Shown: positions 26,227 through 36,356, counted from the first letter of the stretch. The stretch: 46,548 nt of DNA from a bacterium (GCA_030605565.1 JAUWIB010000039.1:1-46548), one strand, 5' to 3'. Numbers and translations: made by a program. Notes: generated from the letters alone by a model not told the origin.

Positions 26227-27282
26227 TTACCGATTGCTGTACATCTTGTCATAGTATTTCAGGTACTCCCCGCTGGCGCATTCGGCCAGCCACTGCTCGT
26301 TGTCGAGATACCAACCGACCGTTGCCCTGATCCCCTCCTCAAACGACACATTCGGTATCCAACCAGGTTCCTTTTCAATCTTTGAGGCATCGATAGCATA
26401 CCGCCGATCATGCCCTGGCCGATCGGCGACAAACTCTATCATATCTCGCCTCGGACCACCACCCAACAGTTCATCCATAATGTTGCACACGAAAGTCACC
26501 AGGTCGACATTGGCAATCTCGTTGTGTCCTCCGATGTTGTAGGTCTCACCCGCGCTGCCCCGGTGAAAAACCAGATCAAGAGCCTGGCAGTGATCCTCGA
26601 CGTACAGCCAGTCACGGACGTTTTTCCCATCGCCATAGACCGGCAGCGACAGTCCTTCCCGGGCGTTACGTATCATCAGGGGAATCAACTTCTCGGGAAA
26701 TTGGTAGGGGCCATAGTTGTTGGAGCAGTTGGTAGTGACTACATCCAATCCGTACGTTTTATGATAAGCTCTGACCAGATGATCGGCTGCCGCCTTCGAT
26801 GCCGCATACGGCGAGTTCGGTCGGTATGGTGTTGTCTCGGTGAAATAACCGGTGTCGCCGAGCGATCCGTAAACTTCGTCGGTCGAAACGTGATGAAAAC
26901 GGAATTGTCCAATCCGCTCGCGTTGTTTCAAGGCGGCGTCAAGCAAGTTGGCGGTACCGACCACGTTGGTCTGCACGAACAACATCGGACCGTCTATCGA
27001 TCTGTCGACATGCGACTCCGCCGCCAAGTGGATGACACTGTCGATCCGGTGTTGCTCAAAACAGTCCGCAACGGCTGAGCGGTCACGTATGTCCAGTTTC
27101 TCGAAGGCGTAGTTGTCACAAGTTTCGACGGAGCGCAGGTTGCTGAGATTGCCGGCATAGGTCAGGCAATCGACATTTACGAAAAAGTACGACGGGTACT
27201 TTGGCAGCAGTTGCAACAGCAAGTTCGATCCGATGAAACCGGCTCCGCCGGTTATTGCGATACGTCGTTCGTGATTTGTCAT
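26227..27282 (-). CDS. rmlB: dTDP-glucose 4,6-dehydratase
   Basis: About 351 residues: [19 protein letters not shown] at the start, [15 protein letters not shown], and the catalytic YAASK. Downstream [19 protein letters not shown] is diagnostic for RmlB. The track start at 27426 adds 48 residues without resemblance to the family. ATG at 27282 ([15 protein letters not shown]) is right by comparison. It heads the rml operon; a weak promoter with a palindrome in its spacer sits just upstream. Confidence 0.96.
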   Translation of the reverse strand: MTNHERRIAITGGAGFIGSNLLLQLLPKYPSYFFVNVDCLTYAGNLSNLRSVETCDNYAFEKLDIRDRSAVADCFEQHRIDSVIHLAAESHVDRSIDGPMLFVQTNVVGTANLLDAALKQRERIGQFRFHHVSTDEVYGSLGDTGYFTETTPYRPNSPYAASKAAADHLVRAYHKTYGLDVVTTNCSNNYGPYQFPEKLIPLMIRNAREGLSLPVYGDGKNVRDWLYVEDHCQALDLVFHRGSAGETYNIGGHNEIANVDLVTFVCNIMDELLGGGPRRDMIEFVADRPGHDRRYAIDASKIEKEPGWIPNVSFEEGIRATVGWYLDNEQWLAECASGEYLKYYDKMYSNR

Positions 27283-27313
27283 GGCGCACCTAGTCATATA
27301 CAACTTCATTAGT

Positions 27314-27342
27314 GTAATAAGATCGTTCCGGAACATCCACAA
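27314..27342 (-). promoter_or_regulatory. Weak candidate promoter of the rml operon with palindromic spacer
   Basis: TTGTGG, 17 nt, then TATTAC on the minus strand, with start expected about 25 nt before rmlB. The spacer contains the perfect 10-bp palindrome GTTCCGGAAC (27325-27334), which could be an operator. Hexamers match consensus only 3/6 and 4/6, so this is tentative. Confidence 0.25.
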
Positions 27343-27539
27343 GATAAAACCGCGTCGGTGCGCTACGGGCATCCTCAAGCCCTGCACCACGCGAAAACCC
27401 CCATAGAAGCACCGCAAGCAAATCAATTCGATGGACGCCGGACTTACTCTGAGTGTCCTGCCGTCACCTGGTGAGAGCGGCTACATCTCGCTGCAGTGTT
27501 TCTTGCAGGTCAGGATCCTCGTGATCCTGGTGGCGTACT

Positions 27540-28493
27540 TTATCGACCCTGTCGCATGAACGGATGCGAATCTAACGTAACACCGGTCGGCTGCGCGCTA
27601 CGGATACTGTGCACGAGTACGATCGACGGTCGCGCGTCTTCCAGACCGAAGCCGCAGCCGGCCAGGATATCTTGATACACGATAGTGTGCAGGTCGGTGA
27701 ACCCGCCCGAGAACTCGATATCCTCGCCGTCGATAGTGATCGAGCGATAGGTGGGCTGACCGCTTTGCACTGCCTCAGGCGGCAGGTCCTCGCGATCAAT
27801 AGACAGAAACCATTGTACCCGTGCATTCTGCAGTTCGATAAATCCACCAACCTTGGTAGCTGTGGCCACGTGGACATTGTTGTACTGCACATCACCAAAC
27901 AACCACATGAGCATGTCAAAAAAGTGTATGCCGATGTTTGTAGCCAGCCCGCCGGAACGCTCCGGCTGACCTTTCCACGAAACGAGATACCAGGGGCCTC
28001 GCGATGTGATGTAAGTCAGGCGCACCTCGTGCTTCTTGTCGGCTGGTTGGGCGCGGAGTTTCTCACGTAACGCCACTATTGATGGATGCACTCTCAGTTG
28101 CAAAACCGTGTAAATGCGTCGGTCGCTCTCCTGTTGCAATTCTTCGAGGGCATCTATGTTCCACGGGTTGAGTACCAATGGTTTTTCACAAACAGCGTGG
28201 GCGCCTACTCGTAGCGCAAACCGGGCGTGGGCATCGTGCAAATAGTTGGGGGAGCAGATACTGACATAGTGCACGGCCTTATCTTTACTCTGCCGACGGA
28301 GCCTTTCGACGTGCCGGTCGAAGCGCTCAAACTCGGTGAAAAAGCGTACGTTCTGAAAGTAACCGTCCAGCACCCCGACCGAATCATGCGGATCGACGGC
28401 GGCTACCAACTGGTTACCGGTCTCTTTGATCGCCTTCAAATGGCGCGGTGCGATATATCCGGAAGCTCCGGTCAGCGCAAAGTTTTTCGACAT
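27540..28493 (-). CDS. Gfo/Idh/MocA oxidoreductase, WbpB/WlbA-like
   Basis: The 317-residue product has the start FALTGASGYIAPRHLKAIKE, VSICSPNYLHDAHARFAL and the family motif CEKPL. The later block GGLATNIGIHFFDMLMWLFG is strongly like WlbA/WbpB, which oxidise C3 of UDP-GlcNAc-uronic acid on the way to diacetamido-uronic acids. The other enzymes of that route (WbpA, WbpE, WbpD) are not in the window, so this may work with genes elsewhere. AGGAGAGA precedes the ATG. It is the first gene of the locus after metF. Confidence 0.85.
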   Translation of the reverse strand: MSKNFALTGASGYIAPRHLKAIKETGNQLVAAVDPHDSVGVLDGYFQNVRFFTEFERFDRHVERLRRQSKDKAVHYVSICSPNYLHDAHARFALRVGAHAVCEKPLVLNPWNIDALEELQQESDRRIYTVLQLRVHPSIVALREKLRAQPADKKHEVRLTYITSRGPWYLVSWKGQPERSGGLATNIGIHFFDMLMWLFGDVQYNNVHVATATKVGGFIELQNARVQWFLSIDREDLPPEAVQSGQPTYRSITIDGEDIEFSGGFTDLHTIVYQDILAGCGFGLEDARPSIVLVHSIRSAQPTGVTLDSHPFMRQGR

Positions 28494-28542
28494 TCTCTCT
28501 CCTGGTATTGCAGCTTCATCGCCACAAAACGTTTCCCGTGAG

Positions 28543-28570
28543 ATAATAAAGGCAAACCCGCAAAAGGCAA
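28543..28570 (-). promoter_or_regulatory. Candidate promoter upstream of the WbpB-like gene
   Basis: On the minus strand TTGCCT, 16 nt, TATTAT (4/6 and 5/6 to consensus). It lies in the 130-bp gap after metF, about 50 nt before the ATG at 28493, and could be the main promoter of the right end of the polysaccharide locus. Confidence 0.35.
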
Positions 28571-28623
28571 AGGGGTTTTTGGAACATTTGTTGCCACGAA
28601 TCCGACCGGCGAGCCAGTGTAGG

Positions 28624-29565
28624 TCAAAACTGCTTCACCACTTTTAGCACCGATCGGACATCATTGAGCACAAAGAAGTGGATGCAGCGAACGTTATTGT
28701 TAAACAGTTCCTCACATTGCCGGACCGCCCAGTTGACACCAATCGTTTTGGCGTGCTTCGGATTCTCCTGGATTTCATCGGCCAGTTCGTCTGGGATGCT
28801 GATCTGGAAGTTCTTCGGCAGACTGGTCAACTGACGCATACTATTGATAACTTTGAGACCAGGGATAATCGGTACCTTGATGCCGGCCTTTCGACACTCG
28901 TCGACAAACTCGAAAAACCGCTGGTTGTCGAAGAACATCTGGGTGACGATATAATCGGCTCCGGCCTCGACTTTTTGTTTCAGCCGCTGGATGTCGGTCT
29001 TGAGATTAGGAGCCTCAACATGCTTCTCGGGATAACCACAAACGCCGATGCAGAGATCGAACGGTTCGGTATTCTCGATATCCTCGAGGTACCTGCCCTG
29101 GCGAAGATCACTCAGTTGATGCACGAGTTCATTGGCATAGACATTAACGCTGCGGCCACCGCTGACCGACTTCTCATAGTTGGTCTCATCTCCCCGCACA
29201 GCCAACACATTATGAATGCCGAGAAAACCGAGTTCAATCATGACATCCTCGGTCTCCTCACGGGTGAAACCGCGACAAAGAATGTGCGGTACGGTGTCTA
29301 TGTTGTAGCGGTGATGAATAATGGCGCAGATGCTGATCGTACCCGGACGCTTGCGATTGATGCAACGCCGGACACCGCCGTCGGACAGTTCTTCATATTG
29401 CGCAACCGCTGAGTGGCTCGTCACGTCGATGAACGGTGGCTCGAAAGGCACAATCTGCTCGACGATATCGAGAATCTCGCGAGCCGACCGACCGCGTGGC
29501 GGTGGGATAATCTCATAGCTGAACAACGGGTTGGCGGCTCGGTATAATCGCTCAGTAACAAACAT
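28624..29565 (-). CDS. metF: 5,10-methylenetetrahydrofolate reductase
   Basis: The 313-residue TIM-barrel flavoprotein has FSYEIIPPPRGRSAREIL with the catalytic Glu, NVLAVRGDE in the FAD/folate region, and ADYIVTQMFFDNQRFFEFVD followed by IPIIPGLKVI. These are the standard MetF landmarks. It reduces methylene-THF to methyl-THF, the methyl donor for MetH. GAGGGAAGA precedes ATG. The gene follows metH by 69 nt on the same strand, so the two are likely one operon. Confidence 0.95.
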   Translation of the reverse strand: MFVTERLYRAANPLFSYEIIPPPRGRSAREILDIVEQIVPFEPPFIDVTSHSAVAQYEELSDGGVRRCINRKRPGTISICAIIHHRYNIDTVPHILCRGFTREETEDVMIELGFLGIHNVLAVRGDETNYEKSVSGGRSVNVYANELVHQLSDLRQGRYLEDIENTEPFDLCIGVCGYPEKHVEAPNLKTDIQRLKQKVEAGADYIVTQMFFDNQRFFEFVDECRKAGIKVPIIPGLKVINSMRQLTSLPKNFQISIPDELADEIQENPKHAKTIGVNWAVRQCEELFNNNVRCIHFFVLNDVRSVLKVVKQF

Positions 29566-29634
29566 TCTCTTCCCTCTGCTGTTTACAACTCAGGTAGCCG
29601 GCATCGTAGGGGCCGTTGCGTCCGGCGCATATCC

Positions 29635-32600
29635 TCAGGTTTCGATCAGATTCGACGGCAGCCATCGCTTCATTTCTTCAATCGGCAGTTTCTTGCGTCG
29701 AGCATATTCTGCAAGTTGATCTTTGTCAATCTTTCCAACCGAAAAATAATGCGACTTCGGATGTGCAAAATAGTATCCGCTCACCGAGGCCGGAGGCGTC
29801 ATCGCATAAGTTTCGGTCAGACTGATGCCGATTCTGCGCTCAACATCAAGAAGGCTGAACAGAGTTTGCTTCTCAGAGTGATCAGGGCAGGCCGGATAAC
29901 CCGGCGCGGGGCGGATACCTATCTGTTTCTCCCTGATCAGGGCCTCGTTGTCGAGTTGCTCGTCGGCGGCATATCCCCAAAGCTCTTTGCGCACCCGCTG
30001 GTGCATTCTTTCGGCCAACGCTTCAGCCAGACGGTCAGCCAGAGCCTTGACCATGATCGCGCTGTAATCATCGCCGTCCTGTTCATAGCGACCTGCTAAC
30101 TCCGAGGCGCCGAATCCGGCGCTGACGGCAAAGGCCCCAACATAATCAGCCACTTCCGATTCACGTGGCGCCACGAAATCAGCCAGACAGACGCTGTGTC
30201 CACTCCCGGCGGATGGCTGCTGTCGGCGCAGCGTATGCAACACGGCCCGGACGCTGTCGCGCGACTCGTCATCGTAGATTTCGATATCGTCGCCGGTGGA
30301 ATTGGCCGGAAAAAGCCCGATCACCGCCCTCGCCTGCACCTGCTTCTCGTTCACAATAGTATCAAGCAGTTCCTTAGCATCAGCCATCAACTGTTGTGCT
30401 TGCTGGCCGTACCGAGCGTCCTTGAGAATCTCGGGATAGCGACCTTTGAGCTTCCAGACGTGGAGAAATGGAGTCCAGTCAATATACGGCGCTAATTCCG
30501 CGAGGGGGTAGTCGTTAAACGTCGTCACCCCGGGAATGGCCGGTTTGGTTGGCGAGAACTTCTCCCAGTCGAGACGAAGTCGGTTGCGGCGAGCATCGGC
30601 CAGCGATATAATCTGCAGGCTGTCGGTCTTTGTCACTCTTCGCTCGCGCAGTCGCTGATATTCGTCTTTGGTGCGGTGCACAAACTCGGAGTTGGCCCCA
30701 CCCAGAAGATTTCCGACGACGCCGGGCGCCCGTGAGGCATCACTGACATTAACGACCGGACCCGTGTAGGCCGGGTCGATTCGAACGGCCGTGTGTAAAC
30801 TCGAGGTCGTTGCTCCTCCGATCAAGAGCGGAACTGTCAAACCGCGCTTCTCCATCTCACGCGCCAGACGCACCATCTCTTCCAACGATGGCGTGATAAG
30901 ACCGCTCACGCCGATAACATCTACTCCCTCACGCGCCGCCGTTTCGAGGATCTTCTCGTTCGGTACCATCACACCCAGGTCCATCACTTCATAGCCGTGG
31001 CATTCCAGTACAACCGCAACGATGTTCTTGCCGATATCGTGCACATCTCCCTTGACAGTGGCCAGGAGCAATTTCCCTCGCGAGCTTCGTTCACCCGACT
31101 TGGACGCATCAATGTACGGCGTCAGCACCGCGACCGCCTTTTTCATTACGCGCGCCGCCTTGACTACCTGCGGCAGAAACATCTTCCCTTCGCTGAAAAG
31201 TTCGCCGACTTTGTTCATGCCATTCATCAACGGCCCCTCGATAACCGACAGGGCATCGCCCAGTTCTCGCCGCGCTTCTTCGACGTCATGTTCAACATAA
31301 TCGACCACTCCGCTGACGAGCGACTGCGCCAGCCGGGTTGTCACCGGTTCCAGTCGCCAGAACCCTTCACTGGGTTCGACCGTTTTCTTGCGCCGGGTCC
31401 GAGTAGCCAGGTCGGCCAGGTGGGCGGTAGCGTCGGGGGTTCGGTTCAACACGACATCCTCAACAACTTCGCGCAGTTCCGGGTCGATTTCATCGTAGCC
31501 GATCAACTGCCCGGCGTTGACAATCCCCATGTCCATCCCGGCCCGCACCGCGTGATACAAAAACACTGCGTGCATCGCCTCGCGGATGACATCATGACCA
31601 CGAAAAGCAAACGACAGATTGCTGACACCACCGCTGACCAGACAGTGCGGGAGGTTTTTCTTTATGGTGCGACACGCTTCGATAAAAGCCACAGCATAAT
31701 CGTTGTGCTCATCCATACCGGTGGCGATAGTGAGGATGGCCGGATCAATGATGATATCCTCCGGTGGAAAACCGTGGTCAACGAGCAATTGATAGGAGCG
31801 CGTGCACACATCGATCTTGCGCTGAAAGCTGTCGGCTTGTCCCTGTTCATCAAACGCCATCACCAGCACGGCGGCGCCATACCTGCGAATCAACCGAGCC
31901 CTCCGCAGGAACTCTTCTTCACCGTCTTTTAGGCTGATCGAGTTCACCACCCCTTTCCCCTGAAGACACTTCAGACCGGCCTCGATCACCTCCCAATCCG
32001 ACGAGTCGATCATGACCGGCACGCGGCCGATCTGCGGGTCGGATGCTACCATGTTCAAGAACCGAGTCATCGCCCTGGGAGCATCAAAAAGGGGTGCATC
32101 CATGTTGACGTCGATAATCTGGGCGCCGCCTTCCACCTGGAGGCGAGCGATTCTGAGCGCCTCTTCATGTTTCTCCTCGCGGATCAGTCGTGCAAAGCGG
32201 GCCGATCCGGCAACATTCGTGCGCTCACCGACATTGACAAAGAGCGAGTCGGGTCGAATCTCCAACGGTTCCAGACCGGCGAGCCGACACCTCTTCGGGA
32301 CATCAGGCACCGCGCGCGGTTTGATATCTCTGACGGCCTCGGCGGTGGCTCTGATGTGTTCAGGGGTGGTGCCGCAACAGCCACCTACGATGTTGACCAA
32401 CCCGGTCTCGGCGAACTCTTTCAGTACCGACGCGGTCTGTTCCGGCGTCTCGTCATAACCGCCAAGTTCATTGGGCAGACCGGCATTAGGATGAACAGAG
32501 ACCATCGTGTTGGCCACGCGGGCCAGTTCCGCCAGGTGCGGCCGCAACCCCGCAGCCCCCATAGCGCAGTTCAACCCAACACAGAACAAGTCAGCGTGAC

Positions 32601-33309
32601 TGATGGAAATCCAGAACGCCTCTGGCGTCTGACCGGACAGAGTGCGACCGGAGGCATCGGTGATGGTGCCGGAGACCCACACGGGTACGGTGCAGCCGCG
32701 CTGTTCGAACAGTTCGCTCACGGCGACCAGGGCGGCCTTGGCATTAAGCGTGTCGAAAACCGTTTCGATCAGCAAAATGTCGACACCGCCATCAAGCAAG
32801 GCCTCGGCCTGATCTGCGTAGGCCTGACGGAGTTGGTCGAAAGTAACGTTACGATAAGCAGGATCGTTCACATCCGGTGAAATTGAGCAAGTGCGATTGG
32901 TCGGGCCGAGCGATCCGGCCACAAAACGAGGCCGCGATGGGTCCTCTGCCGTGAAACGGTCAGCCGCCTGTCGAGCCAGCCGGGCGGCAGCCAGGTTCAT
33001 ATCACGGACAATCTTCTCGGTGCGAAAATCAGCCTGCGAGATTGCGTTGGCCGTGAAGCTGTTGGTCTCTATGATATCGGCGCCGGCGTTCAGGTACAGC
33101 GTGTGAATCTCTTCGATAACATCGGGTCGTGTTAGTGACAAAAGATCGTAGTTGCCGAGCACGTCTACGGGATGATCGGCGAACAACTCACCCCGGAAAT
33201 CCGACTCGCTCAGTTCCTTCGCCTGGATCAGCGTGCCGAAGGCGCCATCGAGAACCAAGATCCGTTCGGCGAGAAGTTCTGAGAGCTGTTTCTTAATATC
33301 CCTGGTCAT
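29635..33309 (-). CDS. metH: Cobalamin-dependent methionine synthase, full length
   Basis: At 1224 residues it is the size of E. coli MetH (1227) with all four modules. The homocysteine domain (start, [10 protein letters not shown]) ends with the zinc-cysteine [11 protein letters not shown] pterin-binding domain begins [16 protein letters not shown]. The cobalamin domain has [10 protein letters not shown], supplying the axial His. The C-terminal activation domain carries [12 protein letters not shown] and [16 protein letters not shown]. It methylates homocysteine using methyl-THF from MetF. The presence of the activation domain shows SAM-dependent reactivation. No B12 or SAM riboswitch could be recognised in the leader. 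The track's 311-residue plus-strand ORF inside it is a shadow. Confidence 0.97.
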   Translation of the reverse strand: MTRDIKKQLSELLAERILVLDGAFGTLIQAKELSESDFRGELFADHPVDVLGNYDLLSLTRPDVIEEIHTLYLNAGADIIETNSFTANAISQADFRTEKIVRDMNLAAARLARQAADRFTAEDPSRPRFVAGSLGPTNRTCSISPDVNDPAYRNVTFDQLRQAYADQAEALLDGGVDILLIETVFDTLNAKAALVAVSELFEQRGCTVPVWVSGTITDASGRTLSGQTPEAFWISISHADLFCVGLNCAMGAAGLRPHLAELARVANTMVSVHPNAGLPNELGGYDETPEQTASVLKEFAETGLVNIVGGCCGTTPEHIRATAEAVRDIKPRAVPDVPKRCRLAGLEPLEIRPDSLFVNVGERTNVAGSARFARLIREEKHEEALRIARLQVEGGAQIIDVNMDAPLFDAPRAMTRFLNMVASDPQIGRVPVMIDSSDWEVIEAGLKCLQGKGVVNSISLKDGEEEFLRRARLIRRYGAAVLVMAFDEQGQADSFQRKIDVCTRSYQLLVDHGFPPEDIIIDPAILTIATGMDEHNDYAVAFIEACRTIKKNLPHCLVSGGVSNLSFAFRGHDVIREAMHAVFLYHAVRAGMDMGIVNAGQLIGYDEIDPELREVVEDVVLNRTPDATAHLADLATRTRRKKTVEPSEGFWRLEPVTTRLAQSLVSGVVDYVEHDVEEARRELGDALSVIEGPLMNGMNKVGELFSEGKMFLPQVVKAARVMKKAVAVLTPYIDASKSGERSSRGKLLLATVKGDVHDIGKNIVAVVLECHGYEVMDLGVMVPNEKILETAAREGVDVIGVSGLITPSLEEMVRLAREMEKRGLTVPLLIGGATTSSLHTAVRIDPAYTGPVVNVSDASRAPGVVGNLLGGANSEFVHRTKDEYQRLRERRVTKTDSLQIISLADARRNRLRLDWEKFSPTKPAIPGVTTFNDYPLAELAPYIDWTPFLHVWKLKGRYPEILKDARYGQQAQQLMADAKELLDTIVNEKQVQARAVIGLFPANSTGDDIEIYDDESRDSVRAVLHTLRRQQPSAGSGHSVCLADFVAPRESEVADYVGAFAVSAGFGASELAGRYEQDGDDYSAIMVKALADRLAEALAERMHQRVRKELWGYAADEQLDNEALIREKQIGIRPAPGYPACPDHSEKQTLFSLLDVERRIGISLTETYAMTPPASVSGYYFAHPKSHYFSVGKIDKDQLAEYARRKKLPIEEMKRWLPSNLIET

Positions 33310-33528
33310 CGTATGCCGCGCTTTGATATGTGGACTCGCACCTACCCGTTTCCACCTGCCACTGTTGTCCGCCCTTGCCTTCTTTCACGTTTTCGGTCCA
33401 GGCCGACACTCTGGTTAGGAATAATACGAGTAAAAGCGGTGGCGACATAATGAAAAGTACAAGGACTACAATGTCGCGAAGGTTATGTCGTGGGTGTTAT
33501 TAGGAAGTTCTGCGATACTGGCAATAAG
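33310..33528. other. metH upstream region
   Basis: About 220 bp without a convincing gene. A metH promoter must lie here, but I see only weak hexamers (for example TTGTAG, 16 nt, TATGTC on the minus strand). I looked for cobalamin- and SAM-riboswitch signatures and found none. Confidence 0.4.
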
Positions 33529-33578
33529 AAAAGTCGCGCCCCGCAGAATTGAACCGCGGACACACGGATTTTCAGTCC
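33529..33578 (-). repeat. Displaced 3' half of tRNA-Phe, putative island attachment site (att)
   Basis: Fifty bases repeat 36237-36286 with two mismatches (33535 and 33555), covering the tRNA-Phe anticodon arm to the 3' end plus a few flanking bases, in the same orientation. The 5' half of a tRNA is absent, so it is not a functional gene. Such a partial copy downstream of an intact tRNA is the usual trace of site-specific integration into the tRNA 3' end. Confidence 0.75.
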
Positions 33579-33688
33579 TTTAGAAGTGCGTTGCGCGACA
33601 GCACCTTACGAGGCGCGCATCCCAAAAAGTCATACACCGCAGACAAGTCATAATCCCGGCACGCACGGTCACTCCGCTCACATCGTAC

Positions 33689-33717
33689 TTGCCAGTATCA
33701 CGAACATGAGGTAGATT
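33689..33717 (+). promoter_or_regulatory. Candidate promoter of the pentapeptide-repeat gene
   Basis: TTGCCA (5/6), 17 nt spacer, TAGATT (4/6). Start would be near 33724. The -10 box overlaps the TTG that the ORF track used as start (33716), which argues for the downstream TTG at 33773. Confidence 0.5.
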
Positions 33718-33772
33718 GCCTCCATCAAGTTGTTGCTACGAAAACCGCTTGACGGCTAGGAAGGGCTTTCAA

Positions 33773-35308
33773 TTGGTTGAAGAACAGAAGACATGCCAGG
33801 TAAAGATGTATGGCGGCGGACCGTGCGGTCGGCCTGTAATCGACGGCGAGAAGTGCATCTGCCATTCTGAGAACCCGGATAAGGACGTTGCCCTCCTCCG
33901 GAAGGAAGTCGACGAGCAACTGGCACGTGACGATCGCCATGATTTCATAAGCTTTGTCTTTCCCGATGGATTCAGTTTCGAGGGAGTGGAGTTTCCGAAG
34001 AACGTGTATTTCTTGAAGGCCAAGTTTTCCGGGGTGGCGCATTTCAGTTATGCCAGGTTTTCCGAGAAGGCGGATTTCCGCGGTGCCGAGTTCTCTGGGG
34101 AGGCGGATTTCACTGATTCCAAGTTCTCCGGGATGGCGAATTTCGGAAATGCTCGGTTCTCGGGGTCAGCGATTCTCGAAAATGCCAAGTTCTCCGGGGA
34201 GGCGAACTTCGTCAAAGCCCAGTTCTCCTCGGAGGCGTGGTTCAACGATGCCCAGTTCTCAGGGGAGGCGAACTTCTCCAGCGCCAAGTTCTCAGGGGAG
34301 GCGGGGTTCGTCGATGCCAAGTTCTCCGGGGAGGCGAGTTTCCACCATGCCCAGTTCACCTGGGGGGAGAGTTTCTCCGGCGCCCAGTTCTTCGGGGAAG
34401 CGATTTTCTTCGATATCCAGTTCTCAGTCGCGGCGGATTTCAGCTATGCCAAGTTCTCCGGCGAAACGTTATTTAAGGATGCCCAGTTCTCCGGGGAGGC
34501 GGATTTCAGCTATGCCCAGTTCTCTGGGGAAGCGAATTTCATAAATGCCGAGTTCTCCGGGCAGGCGGATTTCCAAGACTTAACGATGGCTGAAAAAGCT
34601 CTATTGACGTTCGATCATGTCGACCTCCACAACTGTCACTTTTTCAGGACAGATATCTCCCGACTTGAATTCTCCAATGTTAAGTGGCCCAGGCGACGCA
34701 AACTCTTTGGCAAGAACCTGCTATTCAGGAGAGCGGTGGCCGATGAGCTTGACCCCGTGTCAGAAGAATGGGAGGAGGTGGGGAATATATATCGGGGTTT
34801 GCAGGTCAACTACACGAATCACAACCGTTACGCCGATGCCAGTCACTTCTACGTCGCCGAGATGGACATAAACAGGAAGACCAATCGAGAGTGGCGATAC
34901 TTGATACCCAGCTGGTTCTACAGGAAAGTCTCTCTCTACGGCCAGAGCTATCTGAGGCCCTTCATGTGGCTAATGCTTGTCCTTCTTCTATTCCCGGCCA
35001 TCATTCTGTGGGGGGGGATCAATCCCTCCGCCGCATCCGACGTTGCGTTCGGGCAGCAGGAGTCCATTTCGTATACCTTCAGTCTCAACCCGGCCGATTG
35101 CTTTCTGTTTCAAGGTCTGGACGGCGACTACTGGACCGTGTTCTTCAAGAACATATCGTTCCTGACTTTCAGTCGAGAGAAGCTGTCCGCCATTCTGTTG
35201 AGTCCTTTCCAGGAGGCGTTGGCAGGACTACAGATCCCTCTCATTGTCACGTTGATCGCCTTTTTCCTGCTCGCACTCCGCCGCCAGTTCAAGCGCAAGA
35301 GCTTCTGA
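33773..35308 (+). CDS. Pentapeptide-type repeat protein with C-terminal membrane helices
   Basis: About 511 residues. A Cys/His-rich start (CQVKMYGGGPCGRPVIDGEKCICHS) resembles a small zinc-binding knob. A repeat solenoid of the form A-x-F-S-G-E-A-x-F-x-x follows, seventeen copies at an exact 11-residue period. Then comes a linker (WEEVGNIYRGLQVNYTNHNR) and two hydrophobic helices (about 398-418 and 487-503). Such proteins are usually annotated pentapeptide-repeat membrane proteins; function is unknown. The start is chosen as TTG 33773, with AGGAAGG upstream and the promoter -10 overlapping the earlier TTG. Located in the tRNA-Phe island, 179 bp before the receiver gene. Confidence 0.82.
   Translation: MVEEQKTCQVKMYGGGPCGRPVIDGEKCICHSENPDKDVALLRKEVDEQLARDDRHDFISFVFPDGFSFEGVEFPKNVYFLKAKFSGVAHFSYARFSEKADFRGAEFSGEADFTDSKFSGMANFGNARFSGSAILENAKFSGEANFVKAQFSSEAWFNDAQFSGEANFSSAKFSGEAGFVDAKFSGEASFHHAQFTWGESFSGAQFFGEAIFFDIQFSVAADFSYAKFSGETLFKDAQFSGEADFSYAQFSGEANFINAEFSGQADFQDLTMAEKALLTFDHVDLHNCHFFRTDISRLEFSNVKWPRRRKLFGKNLLFRRAVADELDPVSEEWEEVGNIYRGLQVNYTNHNRYADASHFYVAEMDINRKTNREWRYLIPSWFYRKVSLYGQSYLRPFMWLMLVLLLFPAIILWGGINPSAASDVAFGQQESISYTFSLNPADCFLFQGLDGDYWTVFFKNISFLTFSREKLSAILLSPFQEALAGLQIPLIVTLIAFFLLALRRQFKRKSF
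34019..34579 (+). repeat. Seventeen tandem 33-bp coding repeats
   Basis: The unit gcc-aag-ttc-tcc-ggg-gag-gcg-(nat)-ttc-x-x recurs every 33 bp from 34019 to 34579 without an insertion or deletion. Some units, such as those reading AQFSGEADFSY and AQFSGEANFIN, are close to identical; units 5, 11, 12 and 13 are the most diverged. Confidence 0.85.
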
Positions 35309-35487
35309 GCCATGCTGAGACACCCCCAATCTCTTTCCTTGCCCCAAACGCTCAACTCCTGTATTTTCGCATAGAAATTGACACGCAACCTTTTTTGGCG
35401 GCCGAATGACAAGACTCCGCTACAGCCCACGTGTAAGGCATAAGCAAGACGACTTTATAGATATTGGCTGACGAGGACAGAGGACAA

Positions 35488-36123
35488 GTGAACTCAAAAG
35501 ACAAGGGTGTACTCATTGTCGATGACGATGCAAATATGCGCCGAATATTGCAGGAATCTCTCAGCGGTGATGGTTTTACAAATGTCCACACAGCAGAGGA
35601 CGGGCTTGAATGTCTGAGTGTCCTTGAGTTGCTCGGTGACGAAATCTACGTTATCCTCCTTGATCTTAGAATGCCACGAATGGACGGCGCAGAGGTTGTG
35701 GAGTCACTCCTCAACTTGCACAAGCATGTCGTAGGAGTTGTAATCATTACCGGTTACGGAGGCAAGGAGTCCCGGGAAAAGTTCTTATCATTACATGACC
35801 GATGCGTTGTTCCTATAGACTACCTACAGAAGCCTTTCCAATTATCGCCATTCGCCGAGAACGTGGAAAACGCAATCAAGCTGATACATAAAAAACGGAT
35901 ATACCAGAACAGCCAAGCCCACAATATTATTCTCGCGAGTCTCGGCACTGTTAAGAGCCAAATCACCACAATCGAGGGTAAGATCGACACACTCATGAGT
36001 TGGAGGAAGGGGTTTTTGGCTGAGGTCGGGATGGAGGTCATTAAGATAGTTCTCATTGCAGCTTTAGTCTTAGCTTTCATTCTGCTGGGCCTCGATGATT
36101 TTCTTGCGCGACTGCTGAAGTAG
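35488..36123 (+). CDS. Membrane-anchored receiver-domain protein without output domain
   Basis: About 211 residues. An N-terminal CheY-like receiver has the acidic pocket VLIVDDDANMR, the phospho-acceptor Asp in ILLDLRMPRMDG, the Thr in VIITGYGG and the Lys in YLQKPF, all intact. After it come a short helical linker (IIEGKIDTL-like, probably coiled coil) and a C-terminal hydrophobic helix (IKIVLIAALVLAFILLGL). No DNA-binding or enzymatic output is visible, and no histidine kinase is nearby. The track start is a TTG at 35464; GTG at 35488 with AGAGGA just before looks better. Part of the tRNA-Phe island. Confidence 0.78.
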   Translation: MNSKDKGVLIVDDDANMRRILQESLSGDGFTNVHTAEDGLECLSVLELLGDEIYVILLDLRMPRMDGAEVVESLLNLHKHVVGVVIITGYGGKESREKFLSLHDRCVVPIDYLQKPFQLSPFAENVENAIKLIHKKRIYQNSQAHNIILASLGTVKSQITTIEGKIDTLMSWRKGFLAEVGMEVIKIVLIAALVLAFILLGLDDFLARLLK

Positions 36124-36241
36124 TTGCCGAGGATATCAAGTGACACGCTGCAGCACCGATCGCATTCCAGCCCCAACTTTTTACTTGACCAAGAAGTCCC
36201 CGTTCCGTGATTTTTGAGAAATCCTCCACCCACAAAAAAAG

Positions 36242-36314
<73 letters not shown>

Positions 36315-36356
36315 AACACAAGAAATCCGCCGCCCACGATGGCGAACGGAAAGCGC

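Larger units (their letters stand above)
33579..36236 (+). mobile_element. Putative integrase-less genomic island in tRNA-Phe
   Basis: About 2.66 kb bounded by the tRNA-Phe fragment on the left and the intact tRNA-Phe on the right. Its only two genes are on the plus strand, opposite to everything around: a pentapeptide-repeat membrane protein and a membrane-anchored receiver protein. No integrase, excisionase or transposase frame is visible, so it is either a decayed element or one mobilised in trans. The geometry is seen; the mobility is inferred. Confidence 0.6.

Noticed and set aside
30997-31932. Plus-strand ORF of 311 residues
   Set aside because: Lies antisense inside metH; composition typical of a shadow frame.
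32167-32880. Plus-strand ORF of 237 residues
   Set aside because: Antisense to the MetH homocysteine and pterin domains.
33310-33528. Cobalamin or SAM riboswitch upstream of metH
   Set aside because: I looked for the conserved cores and found none on the minus strand.
34050-34544. Plus-strand ORF of 164 residues, Ser/Arg/Pro-rich repeats
   Set aside because: Out-of-frame reading of the 33-bp repeat array; the repeats keep this frame open artificially.
34019-34579. Possible CRISPR or noncoding minisatellite
   Set aside because: Units are contiguous without unique spacers and are in frame with a long ORF, so they are coding repeats.
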